Below, in pieces: positions 34,279 to 46,494 of a stretch of DNA of 64,000 bases. Origin of the DNA: Clitoria ternatea (taxonomy: Eukaryota > Streptophyta > Magnoliopsida > Fabales > Fabaceae). Location: positions 60,148,501 through 60,212,500 of the forward strand of contig CM075672.1 in the NCBI GenBank assembly GCA_037962975.1. Direction: 5' to 3'. The notes under the pieces are model-generated. The model made no database searches, was not told the DNA's origin, and saw only the letters and a list, made by a program, of their open reading frames with translations. Position numbers and translations under genes: made by a program. Numbering within the stretch: the stretch's first letter is position 1; every line of letters starts with the position of its first letter.

Positions 34279-36630
34279 TGAACGATCTCCGGCCCTAAGG
34301 CCAAGTTCTCACCAACTTCAAACCAACATAATGGGGTTCGACACTTCCTTCCATATAACGCCTCATATGGTGCCATACCAATACTAGAGTGAAAACTATT
34401 ATTATAGGTGAATTCGATCAGAGGCAGATACTTCTCCCATGAACCGCCATGCTCCAAAACACAAGCACGCAGTAAGTCCTCAAGACTCTGAATAGTCCTC
34501 TCAGATTGTCCGTCCGTCTGAGGATGGTACGCCGAGCTTAGCTTTAATTTTGAACCCATTGCTTCATGTAAACTCCCCCGAAATCAGGAAGTAAATCGGG
34601 GGTCTCTATCAGAAATAATACTTGATGGCACACCATGCAACCTCACAATTTCTTTGGTGTATAACTGTGCCAAATCCTGCAAGGAACTCTTCATACTAAT
34701 CAGTAGAAAATGTGTACTCTTCGTTAAGCGATCCATAATTACCCAGATTCCATCACATCTAGACCTTGTCCTTGGCAGTCCAGACACAAAATCCATAGCA
34801 ATTGCATCCCACTTCCAAATGGGGATATCAAGTGGTCTAAAAGTACCCGAAGGTCTCTAGTGCTCTACCTTCACCTTCTAACAAGTAAGACACGATGCTA
34901 CAAAGTTGGCAATGTCACGTTTCATTTTGGGCCACCAGAAATTCTTCTTTACATATTGGTACATCTTGGTCGCACCAAGGTGAATGCTAAAAATGCTTTT
35001 GTGTGCCTCCTCAAGCACCGTATGTCTCAAATCTTTGAATGAAGGTACGTACACATGACCTTTTACTCTCCATAAGCCATCAACACCTTCAACAAGGAAT
35101 AGATTTTTCCCATCGCTTTGAGGTCTTCTCATCTCCTGTAAATAATCATCATCTCCTTGTTTCTCCTTTACAAGCTTTAAGAACTCATTGCATATCTTTA
35201 ACGTAGCAAAACATAACTTATGGGAAGATTGAATTTCGGTCCCAACATTCAAATTCTGAAATTCCTCAATCAATTCGAATTCTTTGACCATCATGGCCAA
35301 CACATGTAAGGACTTCTGACTAAGAGCATCGGCAACTACATTAGCTTTTCTCAGGTGGTACTTCAATTCAAAATCATAGTCCTTCAGGAATTCCGTCCAT
35401 CTCCTCTGGCGCATATTTAATTCTTTCTGATCGAAAAGGTATTTCAAGCTTTTGTGATCACTAAAGACCACGAATCTCGAACCATAGAGATAATGACGCT
35501 AAATCTTCAAGGCAAACACAACTGCCGCCAACTCTAAGTCGTGAGTCAGGTAGTTAATCTCATGGGGTCTCAACTGGCATGAAGCATAAGCTATAACACG
35601 ATCCTTTTGCATCAAAACACATCCAAGTCCATGCTTGGAAGCATCGCAGTAAACCACAAAGTCTTCTTGTAAATCAGGTAATGCTAAGATAGGCGCAGAA
35701 GTCAGCCTCATCTTTAACTCTTCAAAGCACCTCTCACACTTAACCATCCATACAAAAGGTTGGTTCTTCCTTGTCAAGTTTGTCAAAGGTTTAGCAAGAC
35801 GAGAAAAACCTTTGATAAACCTCCGATAATATCCGGCAAGTCCAAGAAAACTCCAAATTTTTGTAACCAATATAGGTCTAGGCCACACCATAACGACCTC
35901 AACCTTATATAGATCTACTGAAACACCTTCTCTAGATACTACATGTCCAAGAAACTAGATGCTTGATAACCAGAATTCACATTTAGAGAGCTTAGCATAC
36001 AGGCGGTTCTCTCTAAGAATATTCAACACAAGCTTCAGATGTTCCTCGTGTTCGTCACGGCTCTTGGAATACACCAAGATATCGTCAATGAATACCACAA
36101 CGAAGCGATCCAGGGATTCATGGAAGATGCAGTTCATGTAACTCATGAACACCGCTGGAGCATTAGTCACTCCGAATGGCATTACAACATACTCATAATG
36201 GTCATATCGTCTCCCAAAAGCAGTCTTCAGAATGTCTTCGGTTCTCACCCGAATTTGATGGTAACCAGAGCGCAAATCAATCTTCAAAAACACTACCGTA
36301 CCTCTTAATTGATCCAACAAGTCATCAATACGAGGTAAGGGATATCGGTTCTTTATTGTCATCTTGTTCAATTGGCGGTAGTCAACACACAACCGCATGG
36401 TTCCATCCTTCTTCTTTACCAGTAAAATAGGAGCCCCCCAGGGTGACATACTGGGTTGAACAAACTCCTTCTCAAGTAGCTCCTCAACTTGCTTCTTAAG
36501 TTCAGCCAACTCCATAGAAGATATCCTATAAGGAGCGATGGACACTGGTTCCACACCGGGTACAAGATCGATAGTAAATTCAATCTCCCGTGGAGGTGGT
36601 AAACCAGGTATCTCCTCAGAAACACATCCA
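34279..36630 (-). pseudogene. Tekay pol: RT, RNase H and most of integrase
   Basis: One minus-strand frame, broken by stops, reads: RT (MRLCVDYRQLNK; KIDLRSGYHQIR; catalytic VFIDDILVYS) at 36554-35955; RT end and RNase H (VVYCDASKHGLG) to 35499; RNase H end (FSDHKSLKYLF) and the integrase zinc region to 34878; integrase core with AMDFVSG, ISDRDPRF and GQSERTIQ to 34279, where the Athila element begins. Stops: TAG 35955, 35499, 34878 and 34857, and TGA 34584. A 1-nt deletion near 36,621 separates this from gag-protease. Catalytic residues remain visible, but the protein cannot be made whole. The chromodomain end lies at 17508-18081. Confidence 0.9.
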
Positions 36631-38296
36631 AAAATTCTGACACCACAGGGATATTAAGGGGATCAGGATTATTTGTCCCATCGGCAAGAGATAATAATAT
36701 GCAAAGTTGAGTTATACCTTGCACATCGAATTTCCCCACACCAGAAGAAGGGAAAATGACAGTCCGCTGTTGACAGTCAACCAAAACTTTATTGGCGGAG
36801 AGCCAATCCATACCTAGTATAATCTCCAATCCCTTCATAGGTAAGCAAATGAATGACACAATAAACCTTCTCCCTTCTAGGAGCATGTCAACATTATCAC
36901 ACCAGTTAACCGATCTGAGACAAGTACCGGCTGGGGTTGTAACCATTAGGGCATTTTTCATTAAATATACCGGCAATCTCAATCGCCGAACATAATCCTC
37001 GGATATAAAAGAATGAGTCACACCCGAATCATAAATAACATGAACTGAATGTCCGCGTATTTCACACTTACTTTCAACTAAATTATCTGTTTGTGCTGCT
37101 TCCTCACCGGTCATAGCGAACACCCTTTCGGCATTTGGTTGAAGATTTCCACCATTCCTATTTCCATCACGAGCACTATTGCCGTTACCTCGGCCGTTAC
37201 CATGCCTTCCACCATTATAGCCACCTTGGCCACCATTTCGGCCTCCATTGTTTCTATTACCATGGCCATGACCACCATTGTGGCCTTCGCGGTTCACATG
37301 AGCAGGTGCATTAGCACGGTTGGGAGTGTTAGCTTGCATTGGAGTCGGTCTTGTAAGCAAAGGGCATGCAAGACAGATATGTCCCACCTGATCACAATTA
37401 AAACACACCACGTCCTCTCGATGTACACACTCATGTACATAATGTGGACTACCACACCTATAGCATCTCGGCCAGTTGGCATTTGCATTGCCCCGGCCAA
37501 AGGTATTGCCTTGTCCACCGCCTCTAGCTTGGACATTAGAATGAGCACTCCTCTAAAATCGTCCCCTTCTTAAATTTCCTTGCCTCTTAAAACTGAAAGA
37601 TTGACCCTTCAACTTAGAGTCAAATTTGGAATGATGAAAGGGAGCATGTTCTTCACAAATGCGGCACTTATTCACAAGTACCGTGAAGCTTCGGATTTCT
37701 TGATGACACATGGCCCTTTGAATATCAGGGCGTAAACCATTCTTAAACTTTACACACTTAGAGGCTTCAGTTCCCTCTTGTTGATAAGGAGGGTAGAATT
37801 CACAGAGTTCTTCGAATTTGGAAGCATACTCTTCCACCGTCATTGTACCTTGCTTGAGTTCCATGAACTCAAGTTCCTTCTTACTCTTGTAGCTCTCGGG
37901 CACATATTTTCTCATGAGTTCAAGCTTAAAATTTTCCCAAGTCAAGGGAATAGCAGCAACAATCATTCTACTCTTGGTGAGTCTCCACCAAGTCTCAGCT
38001 TTATTTCTCATCATAAAAACAGCATACTTCACTTTCTGGAGCTCAATGCATTCGAAACTATCAAAGATCCGCTCAACATCTCGGATCCAAACATAGGCTT
38101 GCTCGGGCCTAAATCCACCATGAAACTCGGAAGGTTTCCGCTTCAAGAACATGTCAACGCCTTGAGTACCTTGAACAGCAGGAGCAGGCTGCCTTTCCGC
38201 TTCTTGCCTATCATTATTTTGCATCTCAAGGAGGTCCGCAAAGCGATTCAAAGCTCTAGCTATAGCACTATCATTATCTTAACAACGACGAGCCAT
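36600..38296 (-). pseudogene. Tekay gag-protease
   Basis: The start ATG is at 38294-38296, but codon 6 is TAA (38279-38281). The frame then runs through the gag core (FRPEQAYVWIRDVERIFD; WWRLTKSRMI; KKELEFMELKQGTMTVEEYA) to TAG 37553-37555 and continues in the same frame. Two CCHC knuckles follow, CYRCGSPHYVHEC and CFNCDQVGHICLAC (CX2CX4HX4C type), then a Gly/Asn-rich linker. The retropepsin motif YDSGVTHSFI has Val where Ala is usual, and LGMDWL follows. The open frame ends after a 1-nt deletion near 36,621. Gag would bind RNA through the knuckles. Confidence 0.9.
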
Positions 38297-38670
38297 CGCA
38301 ATATATATAATTATAACATTAAATTCAACTAACATCAGTAAACTAGCTCATAAACTTTTCTATGTTCTCATGCTATAGTAATTCATCATAAATCAAGCTA
38401 TGGCCCTCCATCATGGAGTCCAGCATCGTCTATCCCACATTAAAGCTCATAAAAAGCACACCATTATATCTTAGTGTCACATGCATTCACATAATCATAA
38501 GTACTCATCATTGTGGGAGAATAGTGTGAAGAAAGCTTGGCCGGACTTATAGCAATCACATTTAATCCATAGTCAATCCATACAAAGTCAAGCAACAATG
38601 ATAATCATTCATTAAATGCATGTCATACTCTAATAATAATAATTAACCACAGCAGTAAAGAGCAATTAAT

Positions 38671-38682
38671 GCTCTGATACTA
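38671..38682 (-). other. Primer-binding site, initiator tRNA-Met type
   Basis: The minus strand reads TAGTATCAGAGC, one change from the usual TGGTATCAGAGC. It lies three bases inside the 5' LTR boundary at 38686. Confidence 0.85.
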
Positions 38683-38685
38683 GGT

Positions 38686-41600
38686 TGAGACACCCTGAAA
38701 ATAGGGGTAAATTTTTTTCACGATTTTAATATCATTAATTTATGAAAAACATAAGTGGTGAAGCTGTTAGTCAATACCCTGGATCTATGAAGGACCTGTC
38801 TCATATATGAAGATATGAGAAGGTAGGTTACGGAAAATAATTAATGGAGAATTCTTAAATGCAAACAGCGGAAGATTCATTTAAAATTTCTACTATATAA
38901 TTGGGTGCAAGAGGTTAAACATCATAAAGATTAATGAATTCAAAATATGTCCAAAGGGTTCATAAGTTAGTATAGGATGAAGGTTTAATGTAAAGAAAAT
39001 GAAAAATAATCACAGCAATGCAGTTTGGAGAACTAGGGCATCTCTCGCTCAAGCGAGAACCACACTCCCTTGAGCGAGTCCCAGTGGAACGCTTGAGCGA
39101 GTCACAGAGCGACTGAGCAAAAAAAGGGAAAAGAGCTTCAGGGGTCATCTCGCTTGAGTGAGCCCCATCTCGCTTGAGTGAGATCCACAAGATTCGCTTG
39201 GGCGAGGCAAGCGAGCGTGAGCGAAATTCTTCCAGAATCAACCTACGCTAACTCGCTTGAGCGAGTGTCGCCTTCCAAAGGCCATTCGCTCAAGTGAAAT
39301 TGGTCCAGTGGCAAAGTCCCTCGCTCTCGCTCGGGCGAGACCCAACTCGCCTAACCAATTTTCCTCCAAAGGCTAACACCTGATATATGGGCAGTCTCGC
39401 TTGAGCGAGACCCACTCTCGCCTGAGCGAGATTTGGCCAGTAACCAAATATCATGCAGGGGGATTCTCACTTGAGCGAGAACCCATCTCGCTTGAGCGAT
39501 AATACCAGTAGAAATGTAGAAACGTTGGAAATTAAACAACACAACATGCCAAAACTCATTTTCAACCAAATTGGTTAAATTCATCATATTATATTCATCA
39601 TGTTATACAATTAAAACTTGTTCCAAACAACTTTACCCATAAATTTGTATTCCAACTCATTAATCACATTCTAACTTAACTTACTACTTTGTATAAACCA
39701 TAAAATGCAATTTTTCATGTAGACCATCATTCATTCATAAATTTTAACTACATCATACTTCCTTTTCCTTTTCAAGCTAAGGTTAAGGTCACCAATAAAA
39801 ATGAACCGTAAGCACTAGGGTCTCATTTTCCTACATGACCTCCCAAAATCATTATCCCATATTCATCATTTATACCAATTCATGGCTATACAAAATGTTC
39901 TTTATATCTATATATAATACAAAAGCCTATGTAAAAGCCATAAATTCAAAACATTTGCCAGCCAAGGCATTCTTTATCCAAGGTAGACTTCCTTCACATC
40001 ATTCTTCCACATAAGTGCTCCATGGGCAATCCTACAACACAAGGGCTAAAAAGATATACCACATGGAGAGTGAGTATAATTTCTCAATGATGAAAATCTA
40101 ACAATTATGATAATATATATATAAACACAAGATAAACATCTTTTCCTAAAAAGGGGGTTCAATCAACACAAAATCAATCATTCATCAAATTCGTTAAACA
40201 CATCTATCCATTAAAAATTCACAAAGTCACACCGACCAATATCACAATTACAGTTAGTGATCGAAGGGAGCTCCACCTACTCCTCACACAATCTCCTCAA
40301 CAGGATATCACACTATGCCATACTTCTATGGCTAATGCACATGCTGGTGTTTAAGGATGCATATGCACGGATCCGATTTCATTTCATCAGGTGATCGCAA
40401 CCACCATAATCATTCATTCATTCTCATTGGTTTCCTATCTCACAAGGGGTACTCCCTCTAGTAGCCTTGGAAGGTGCTTTCTCGTGATCGCAACCACGTT
40501 CAACAATTCATACTGGTTTCCCACCTCGCAAGGGGTACTCCCGCCTCGTGATCGCAACCACGGGCATTCAATCGCAACACCAAGTGATCGCAACCACCAG
40601 CCCATTTCATAAGAACACGTAAGCCCTTTTTATATTTCAAACATCAAGTGATCGCAACCATTTATCAACATCATCAAGCTATGCATGCCATGCTATGTAT
40701 GCAACAATGCTCATGCATGCCTCAACCTCATATGGATTATCTCACCCTCTCATCTAGGGTACACTCGTACTCAATCACAATGTTAATTCCACATAATCAA
40801 CACACATATATATATATATTCCAATCATCATGTTCAGGAACCATCCTAGCCAAGGATTTCAAATATTCATCAAGCCACACATGAAATCAACAATGTGTTG
40901 TCACGTATTATACCACTCATAACCTCATCAAGGCTTTATTCCACAATCAATCATTATAAGAACCTTACTCAATTTCACATCACATGCATATGTTACTACA
41001 CCCACTCAAGAAAACATACCACATTACATCAATACATACATTATCATCGTACAAGATCTCATGCATTTAGAAAATACACCCCTCTCCTACCTCAAGAGAA
41101 GTAAACTTTCGGGTTCGATGTTCCCGCCTCATAAGTATTATCAAGCCCTACACCAATCAATTATAGGACCACATCAATCATTCATTCAAACACCATTTCA
41201 ACATACATATACATATATGTACACAAGGTTCTTATCATGTAGAGGCTATTTATAGGTTTCATTCATTTGCCCATTTAGGCTTCGGGAATTCCTTCCTTTA
41301 AATCACCATTCATTATCATCAAGGCAATAACCTAATTAGTTAGGTTACCTCATTTACCAACCTTACATTTAACTTATTCTAAGTGGGTTTTTCATTTATG
41401 GTTTCCAACCACCATCTCTAATTATCATTTATGATTATACTCCAACATTAATGACATTCTCACCATTAATTAATGTCTTTCCGCTTACATTACCTATTTC
41501 CCCCAATTTCATAAGTTAGGGTTTCCACCAAACTCATCAACATTCAAAAATAATCATACATTCTCATCTCCTTCCAACCATAAATGTATCTACCCCATTA

Positions 41601-42356
41601 ATACCATTTAAAGCTTATATCTATGACACCCACCTTAGGGTTTCCACCTTTAAAGCTTTTCCTAGTAACCCACATACATTAAATACTTTCTTAACATTAA
41701 GGACACATAACTAAAGGTTTATATTCTTGAAAATTGGCTAAAATCTTACCTCAAGTGAAGTAATGGAAGAGTTCTCAAAAGAAAAGAGAGTCACACAAAA
41801 TTCAAGAGAAGAAGGGAGGAAGAACTTCAAGTTCCAAGCCTTCTCCAAGCCTTTATAAAATAAAAATGAGAGGAAGAATGGAGGGTAGCACCTTCGCTTA
41901 GGGTTAGAGAGGGAAAAGAGATGAAGAGAATAAGAGAAGAAGAAGGAAAAAGTATTTTTCCAAATGGTTCAGCACATAAACGAGAATAAGAGGGGAAAAT
42001 GAAGGTTTTTGCTTTTAATTTTCATCCATTCATAATATTTCATCGTTTTACTACAAACAGGATCTCTGTTCGGGCTCAATACTCATTCTAAAAATTATTT
42101 TGAAGACACATCCGGACTCCCAGTAATATTATCTACGGCCCTGACCAACGGCATCTCATTCAGAGATACTTGGTCTGACACCCATATTTTATCCAGGTTA
42201 GTTTCCTGTTTATTCGATCTCAATAAATCACTAACAGTCTCCGAAAGTCTTAATTAAATTATTTCTGATATTTCGGGACATTAAATAGTTCACATTCAAT
42301 TATTCAATATTTATCTCATTAAATTAATTCTCTATTTTAAAATTTGGGATATTACA
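38686..42356 (-). repeat. Tekay 5' LTR (right copy)
   Basis: 3671 bp, starting TGAGACACCC and ending GATATTACA. Collinear with 13826-17512, including the inverted-repeat cluster (39040-39500) and five GTGATCGCAACCAC copies (40391-40661). Confidence 0.9.
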
Positions 42357-42361
42357 CTTCT

Positions 42362-43183
42362 TAGTCATAAGTAAGGTAAATATTGTAAATTTTAATCCTT
42401 GGTTCCATGCTCCTTCCATTCTCTTGAAATTATGGATTTTTGTATGGCTGCCTTTGCTTGTCTCTTTCGAAAACTGTGACCCCCTACTCCAATTGTTGTT
42501 GCATGTTGTGTTTTCCTAGGTGCAAGAGTATTCAACGATGATCAGTGAGCGGTTTTGAATGTTCAATGATTTTCGGTGAGCCCTCCTTTTTTGTCTCTCC
42601 AAACCATGAGCATAGGATGAGGTAAGGATAGCCTCACTTCGTTTTGTCGTATTTTTAATTGTTCTATAACATTTCTCTAGTACCCGAATATAATCCCTTC
42701 AACTTTAATTACGATCCGACGGTTAGATTCCAAGTTACATGATTTTCTGTTGACGTTAGTAATTTTATTTTATTTTTATGTTAGTATACGTATTTATAGA
42801 TTTCGTAATATGTGCCTTGATATTCGTGCATTCTGTGTAAATTTTATCGACATTGGAATCGTCGTGAAGAACTTAGGAACTTTTTAAAATTAGGTGAGCT
42901 CGATTGTAATTCGATTGGGTTGTAATATTAAATTATGAATTTTGAGTAACTTTATGTAATTTATTCAGGAAAGCCCCACTAAAATAAAGTTAGATCCATC
43001 ATTGGGAGTTTTAGGAGCGATTTCAGAAAAACTACGCATCTCGAAAAATTTTTGCTAATACGTTCCAACTACCGATTTTCTTTTATTGACTTCTTAAAAG
43101 ATTCTATATTTATAAGGTTTATGATTCAAATGGCAATTTATAATAAGCAAGCAAGTAAACTAATATAAAGTTTGTTGTGATTT

Positions 43184-43218
<35 letters not shown>

Positions 43219-46200
43219 ATTAGTATTACTGTCTTCATTTTTATAATTTGAGTATAATGGTTAGCTCTGTTGTCACTCTTGGCAATTTTCTTTATTTAAT
43301 TCCTATTATTAAATTACCAAATATAATGGTCGACTTTCCAGCCTTATCCTCATCACTCCCTTTATTTAATATTTCTTATTTATACTACTATATATAATAG
43401 TCAGCTTTGTCGCCTTATTATCCATAAATTTCTTTTATTTTATTTGTTTATCTATATTATAATCGTTAGTTGAGCCACTTTATTCAGTACTTTTTACATA
43501 CTATTTATTTATACTTTCACTCTTGTGGTTATTATTACTACTACTATTATTACAAGTAATGGCCAAGTACTTTCTTTAAATTAAAACATTTAAAATTACT
43601 ACTATTTTAATTGCTAGTTAGAAAATTCAAATACATTATTTATTTTTCAAACTAGACACTACTTAAGCTAAAATATAGCCGATACATTTTCTAAATAAAT
43701 ATAAAAATAATCTATATTACCCGAAAAATAGGTGGGAGCTAAGAACTCGAGAATAAATATTTTAAGATAAGGGAACACATAGACACCTAGGGGCTGAAGG
43801 GTAACAATAATAATATTAAGTTAAGAATTAAGAATTTACGAAAAACATTTTGAGGATTTAGTGGATGTTAACAAATGAATATAGTAATAACTACTAAGTA
43901 GACCCTGGAGTAAAACTTAGTATAAAGAGACTAAAAGGAACTAATAAGAATTGACGGGCTAAATAAAATATCAATAATGAGTCTTTAGTGCATTTTAAGT
44001 CAAGTACATGATTTAGTCAGTAAGTAAATCTTTAAGTGGTAACTAAACAATAATGTAGAAAAAGGAAAATCAGATTTATATGAAAAACAATATAGAATTA
44101 GTAAACAAGTTTATAAAAAGAAATTGGGAGTAACTAAGACAATTGGTTAATAAATAAAGAGAATAGTTTAAAAGTAATAGCTAAAGATATAGATTGTTAA
44201 TAACTAGGTATTATTTGAGTAAAAAGGGAGTTGGATCTAGATTATAAATAATTGATAACTCAAGATAGTAACAAATCTTATGGATACATTAAATAGAATC
44301 TAAAAATAGTTATTACACGAAAAGGGACAAGTACCTAGTTGACAGGGATGGTAATTTAATTAAGAGTAATAATAACTAATAATAACTAAATATAAATAGG
44401 AATTTAACTTATATACATATATACACTTATATATATGCTAGGTAAATAAATATACTTGTATGCCAAAATACACACGATTATTATATGTTATTTATAGTGA
44501 AATAATAGAAGTACTCTTTAGTGTTTAAGATTTAGTAATTATAAAATGGGATAAGGATAAATGTATATATAGTGAGCAACAGTACTTTATGATCAATATT
44601 ACTAAAATAAATATGATCTGACTACAACATAGAATTAACTAGGTAAGTTAATGTGTGTCTGTTTGATGAGTGAGTTGTTTGACTAAATTAAGTATGCTTG
44701 ATTGGCTTACATGAATTATCTGTTGGTTGTGATATACATGCCAATGTGAAGTTATAAGTATAATTAATCAAACAAACACGATGAGTGTTTGATGAATGTG
44801 TTCATTGAATGAGTGATATGTTCTTGATCGATTAATGTGAATGATTATATGGATTACATGTTCTTATTGGTATGATAAGTGATATGAGTTTGGTGAAATA
44901 TAGGATGAAAGGAATGAATCTTATATGATGCATTGATAAAATGTTATATAAAGAATAAAAGCAAGAATATGTCTTGGTAGGGATCCTAATATGATATGAC
45001 GATAGGATAGCGATAGAATGGATTCGATGAGATGGTAATATATTGAGACACAAGTTTGTACCCCGAGAAATGACAAACAGGTGTACTCAACCCCACTTTT
45101 ATTTTAATTATCGAAGGATGTATTACGACTATAATAACAACTAAAGATAATATTGGCAAGTAAATTAGACTATTAGCTAATAACCAATAGGAACTAAGTA
45201 TACACCTATACCGTAAGTATAACCCATATCCTTAGATTGGTCCTACCAAGTATTGTCATCACCAATGACTTAAGATAATTCTCGGACTAGACTTTCTCTA
45301 AAAGATAATTGAAGAGGATTTAAGGGACAATATAAAATAAACCCAATGTTAAGAATGAAAGTGGTTGTTGAGTGGACCCTACCAATGACGAACATGATGG
45401 AAAATGAAAGAATATCTATAAGACATGCATCATTTTCATATGGCATGTGGAAACTAGAGCATACACCATGGGTACGTTCGAGGACATTCACGTTCGGTCT
45501 CCGTGGAGAACCTTGGGCATACAATTGGGACAAAAACCTAATGGCAATAGAGTCGCGCCTGAGCCGTGTGAGACGATGCAAGCCTGGTGTACTTTGACTA
45601 AATGATGAGATTTATCTATGATTGTGGAGGGCCAAGTCCCCTTTTATGATATAAGATGGATCCCTAATGATGAGTAGGACTTAAGAGTCCTTAATACCTT
45701 ATGATGTGAGGGACTTGGTGGGCTCTGATCACTCTAGTACAGAAACATTGTGTTCAAGAGCAACCTGAACAGGACAGATTCTGATAATGATGATGATGAG
45801 TATGATGATTGATGAGATGGAATTGAGCTCACATGTATCATGGCAAATAACAAAAAGGATTAACTAAAAATAATGGAACCCATGCATTCTGTTACATGGC
45901 ACTGATGAAATTATATATGATTGTGATTGATATTTGATATATGAATTATTCTATAATTGTTATATTAGAAGAAAAAAGAAAGCATGGAAGAGGAAGGGAA
46001 ATGTTAGGCAGGATTGAGTGATGGCATAAAACTTAGAGAAACTAGGGACCCAAGACGTGAAAGGATTATGTGAATACTTGTTTGGATGTTGTGGTAGGAT
46101 GTCAGAAATGACAACCCTTCGATTGTATAGAAGAGAGAACTCACCCTTATGTTATTTTTCCAGACTCAAATTGGACCATGCACTTAACACTATAGTAATC

Positions 46201-46489
46201 ATCACAGACTTCGCATTGAGGAACAGTTAGACACTCCATGGACCGAGGATGATTATGATAGAAGATTTTCTTTTCATGTTTTTATGGGAGCCTATGTGCC
46301 CCTGAATTCAGTATGTACAATGTGTTGAATATGACCATGTATTGTATATGACTAAGTCGTATATAAGGTATCTGTTCCATCAAATTCTCTTGTATAAAAA
46401 AACTTCCATATTTTTCCAAAATCATAACCTCTCAGTTAAGTAAAAGGATCTAGTGGAAGAGGTCATTCTAGTTAACTGAGGGTGTTACA
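42362..46489 (+). repeat. LTR-B copy 3, 3' segment
   Basis: Continuation of 11662-13825 after the Tekay insertion. Mostly AT-rich non-coding sequence with a (TTG)n microsatellite (43183-43219). The last 1.9 kb matches 8241-11145. Short frames (44832-45053, 45270-45597) show no recognised domain. Confidence 0.65.
43183..43219. repeat. (TTG)n microsatellite
   Basis: About twelve tandem TTG triplets within LTR-B. Confidence 0.95.
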
Positions 46490-46494
46490 TACCT

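Larger units (their letters stand above)
13826..42356 (-). mobile_element. Tekay-type Ty3/gypsy chromovirus, interrupted by an Athila-type element
   Basis: LTRs at 13826-17512 and 38686-42356 begin TGAGACACCC and end TTACA. Flanking bases are CTTCC (13821-13825) and CTTCT (42357-42361), a target duplication with one change. On the minus strand the order is 5' LTR, initiator-tRNA-Met-type PBS (38671-38682), gag with two CCHC knuckles, protease, RT, RNase H, integrase, and a C-terminal chromodomain-like segment ending in the 3' LTR. That order and the chromodomain fit the Tekay (Del) lineage. Excluding the nested element it is about 12.3 kb. The coding region carries at least seven premature stops and one frameshift. 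Confidence 0.88.
11662..46489 (+). repeat. LTR-B copy 3: probable solo LTR, about 6.3 kb without its nested insertion
   Basis: It starts TGTAACAACCC at 11662 and ends GGGTGTTACA at 46489. Flanking TACCT (11657-11661 and 46490-46494) is a perfect 5-bp target duplication inside the copia element. Removing the Tekay element (13826-42356) and its duplication leaves 11662-13825 plus 42362-46489, about 6.3 kb. No gag or pol motif, primer-binding site or internal second LTR is visible, so a solo LTR is the simplest reading. A large non-coding (LARD-type) element is the alternative. The 3' part matches 8241-11145. Plus orientation is tentative. Confidence 0.65.
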
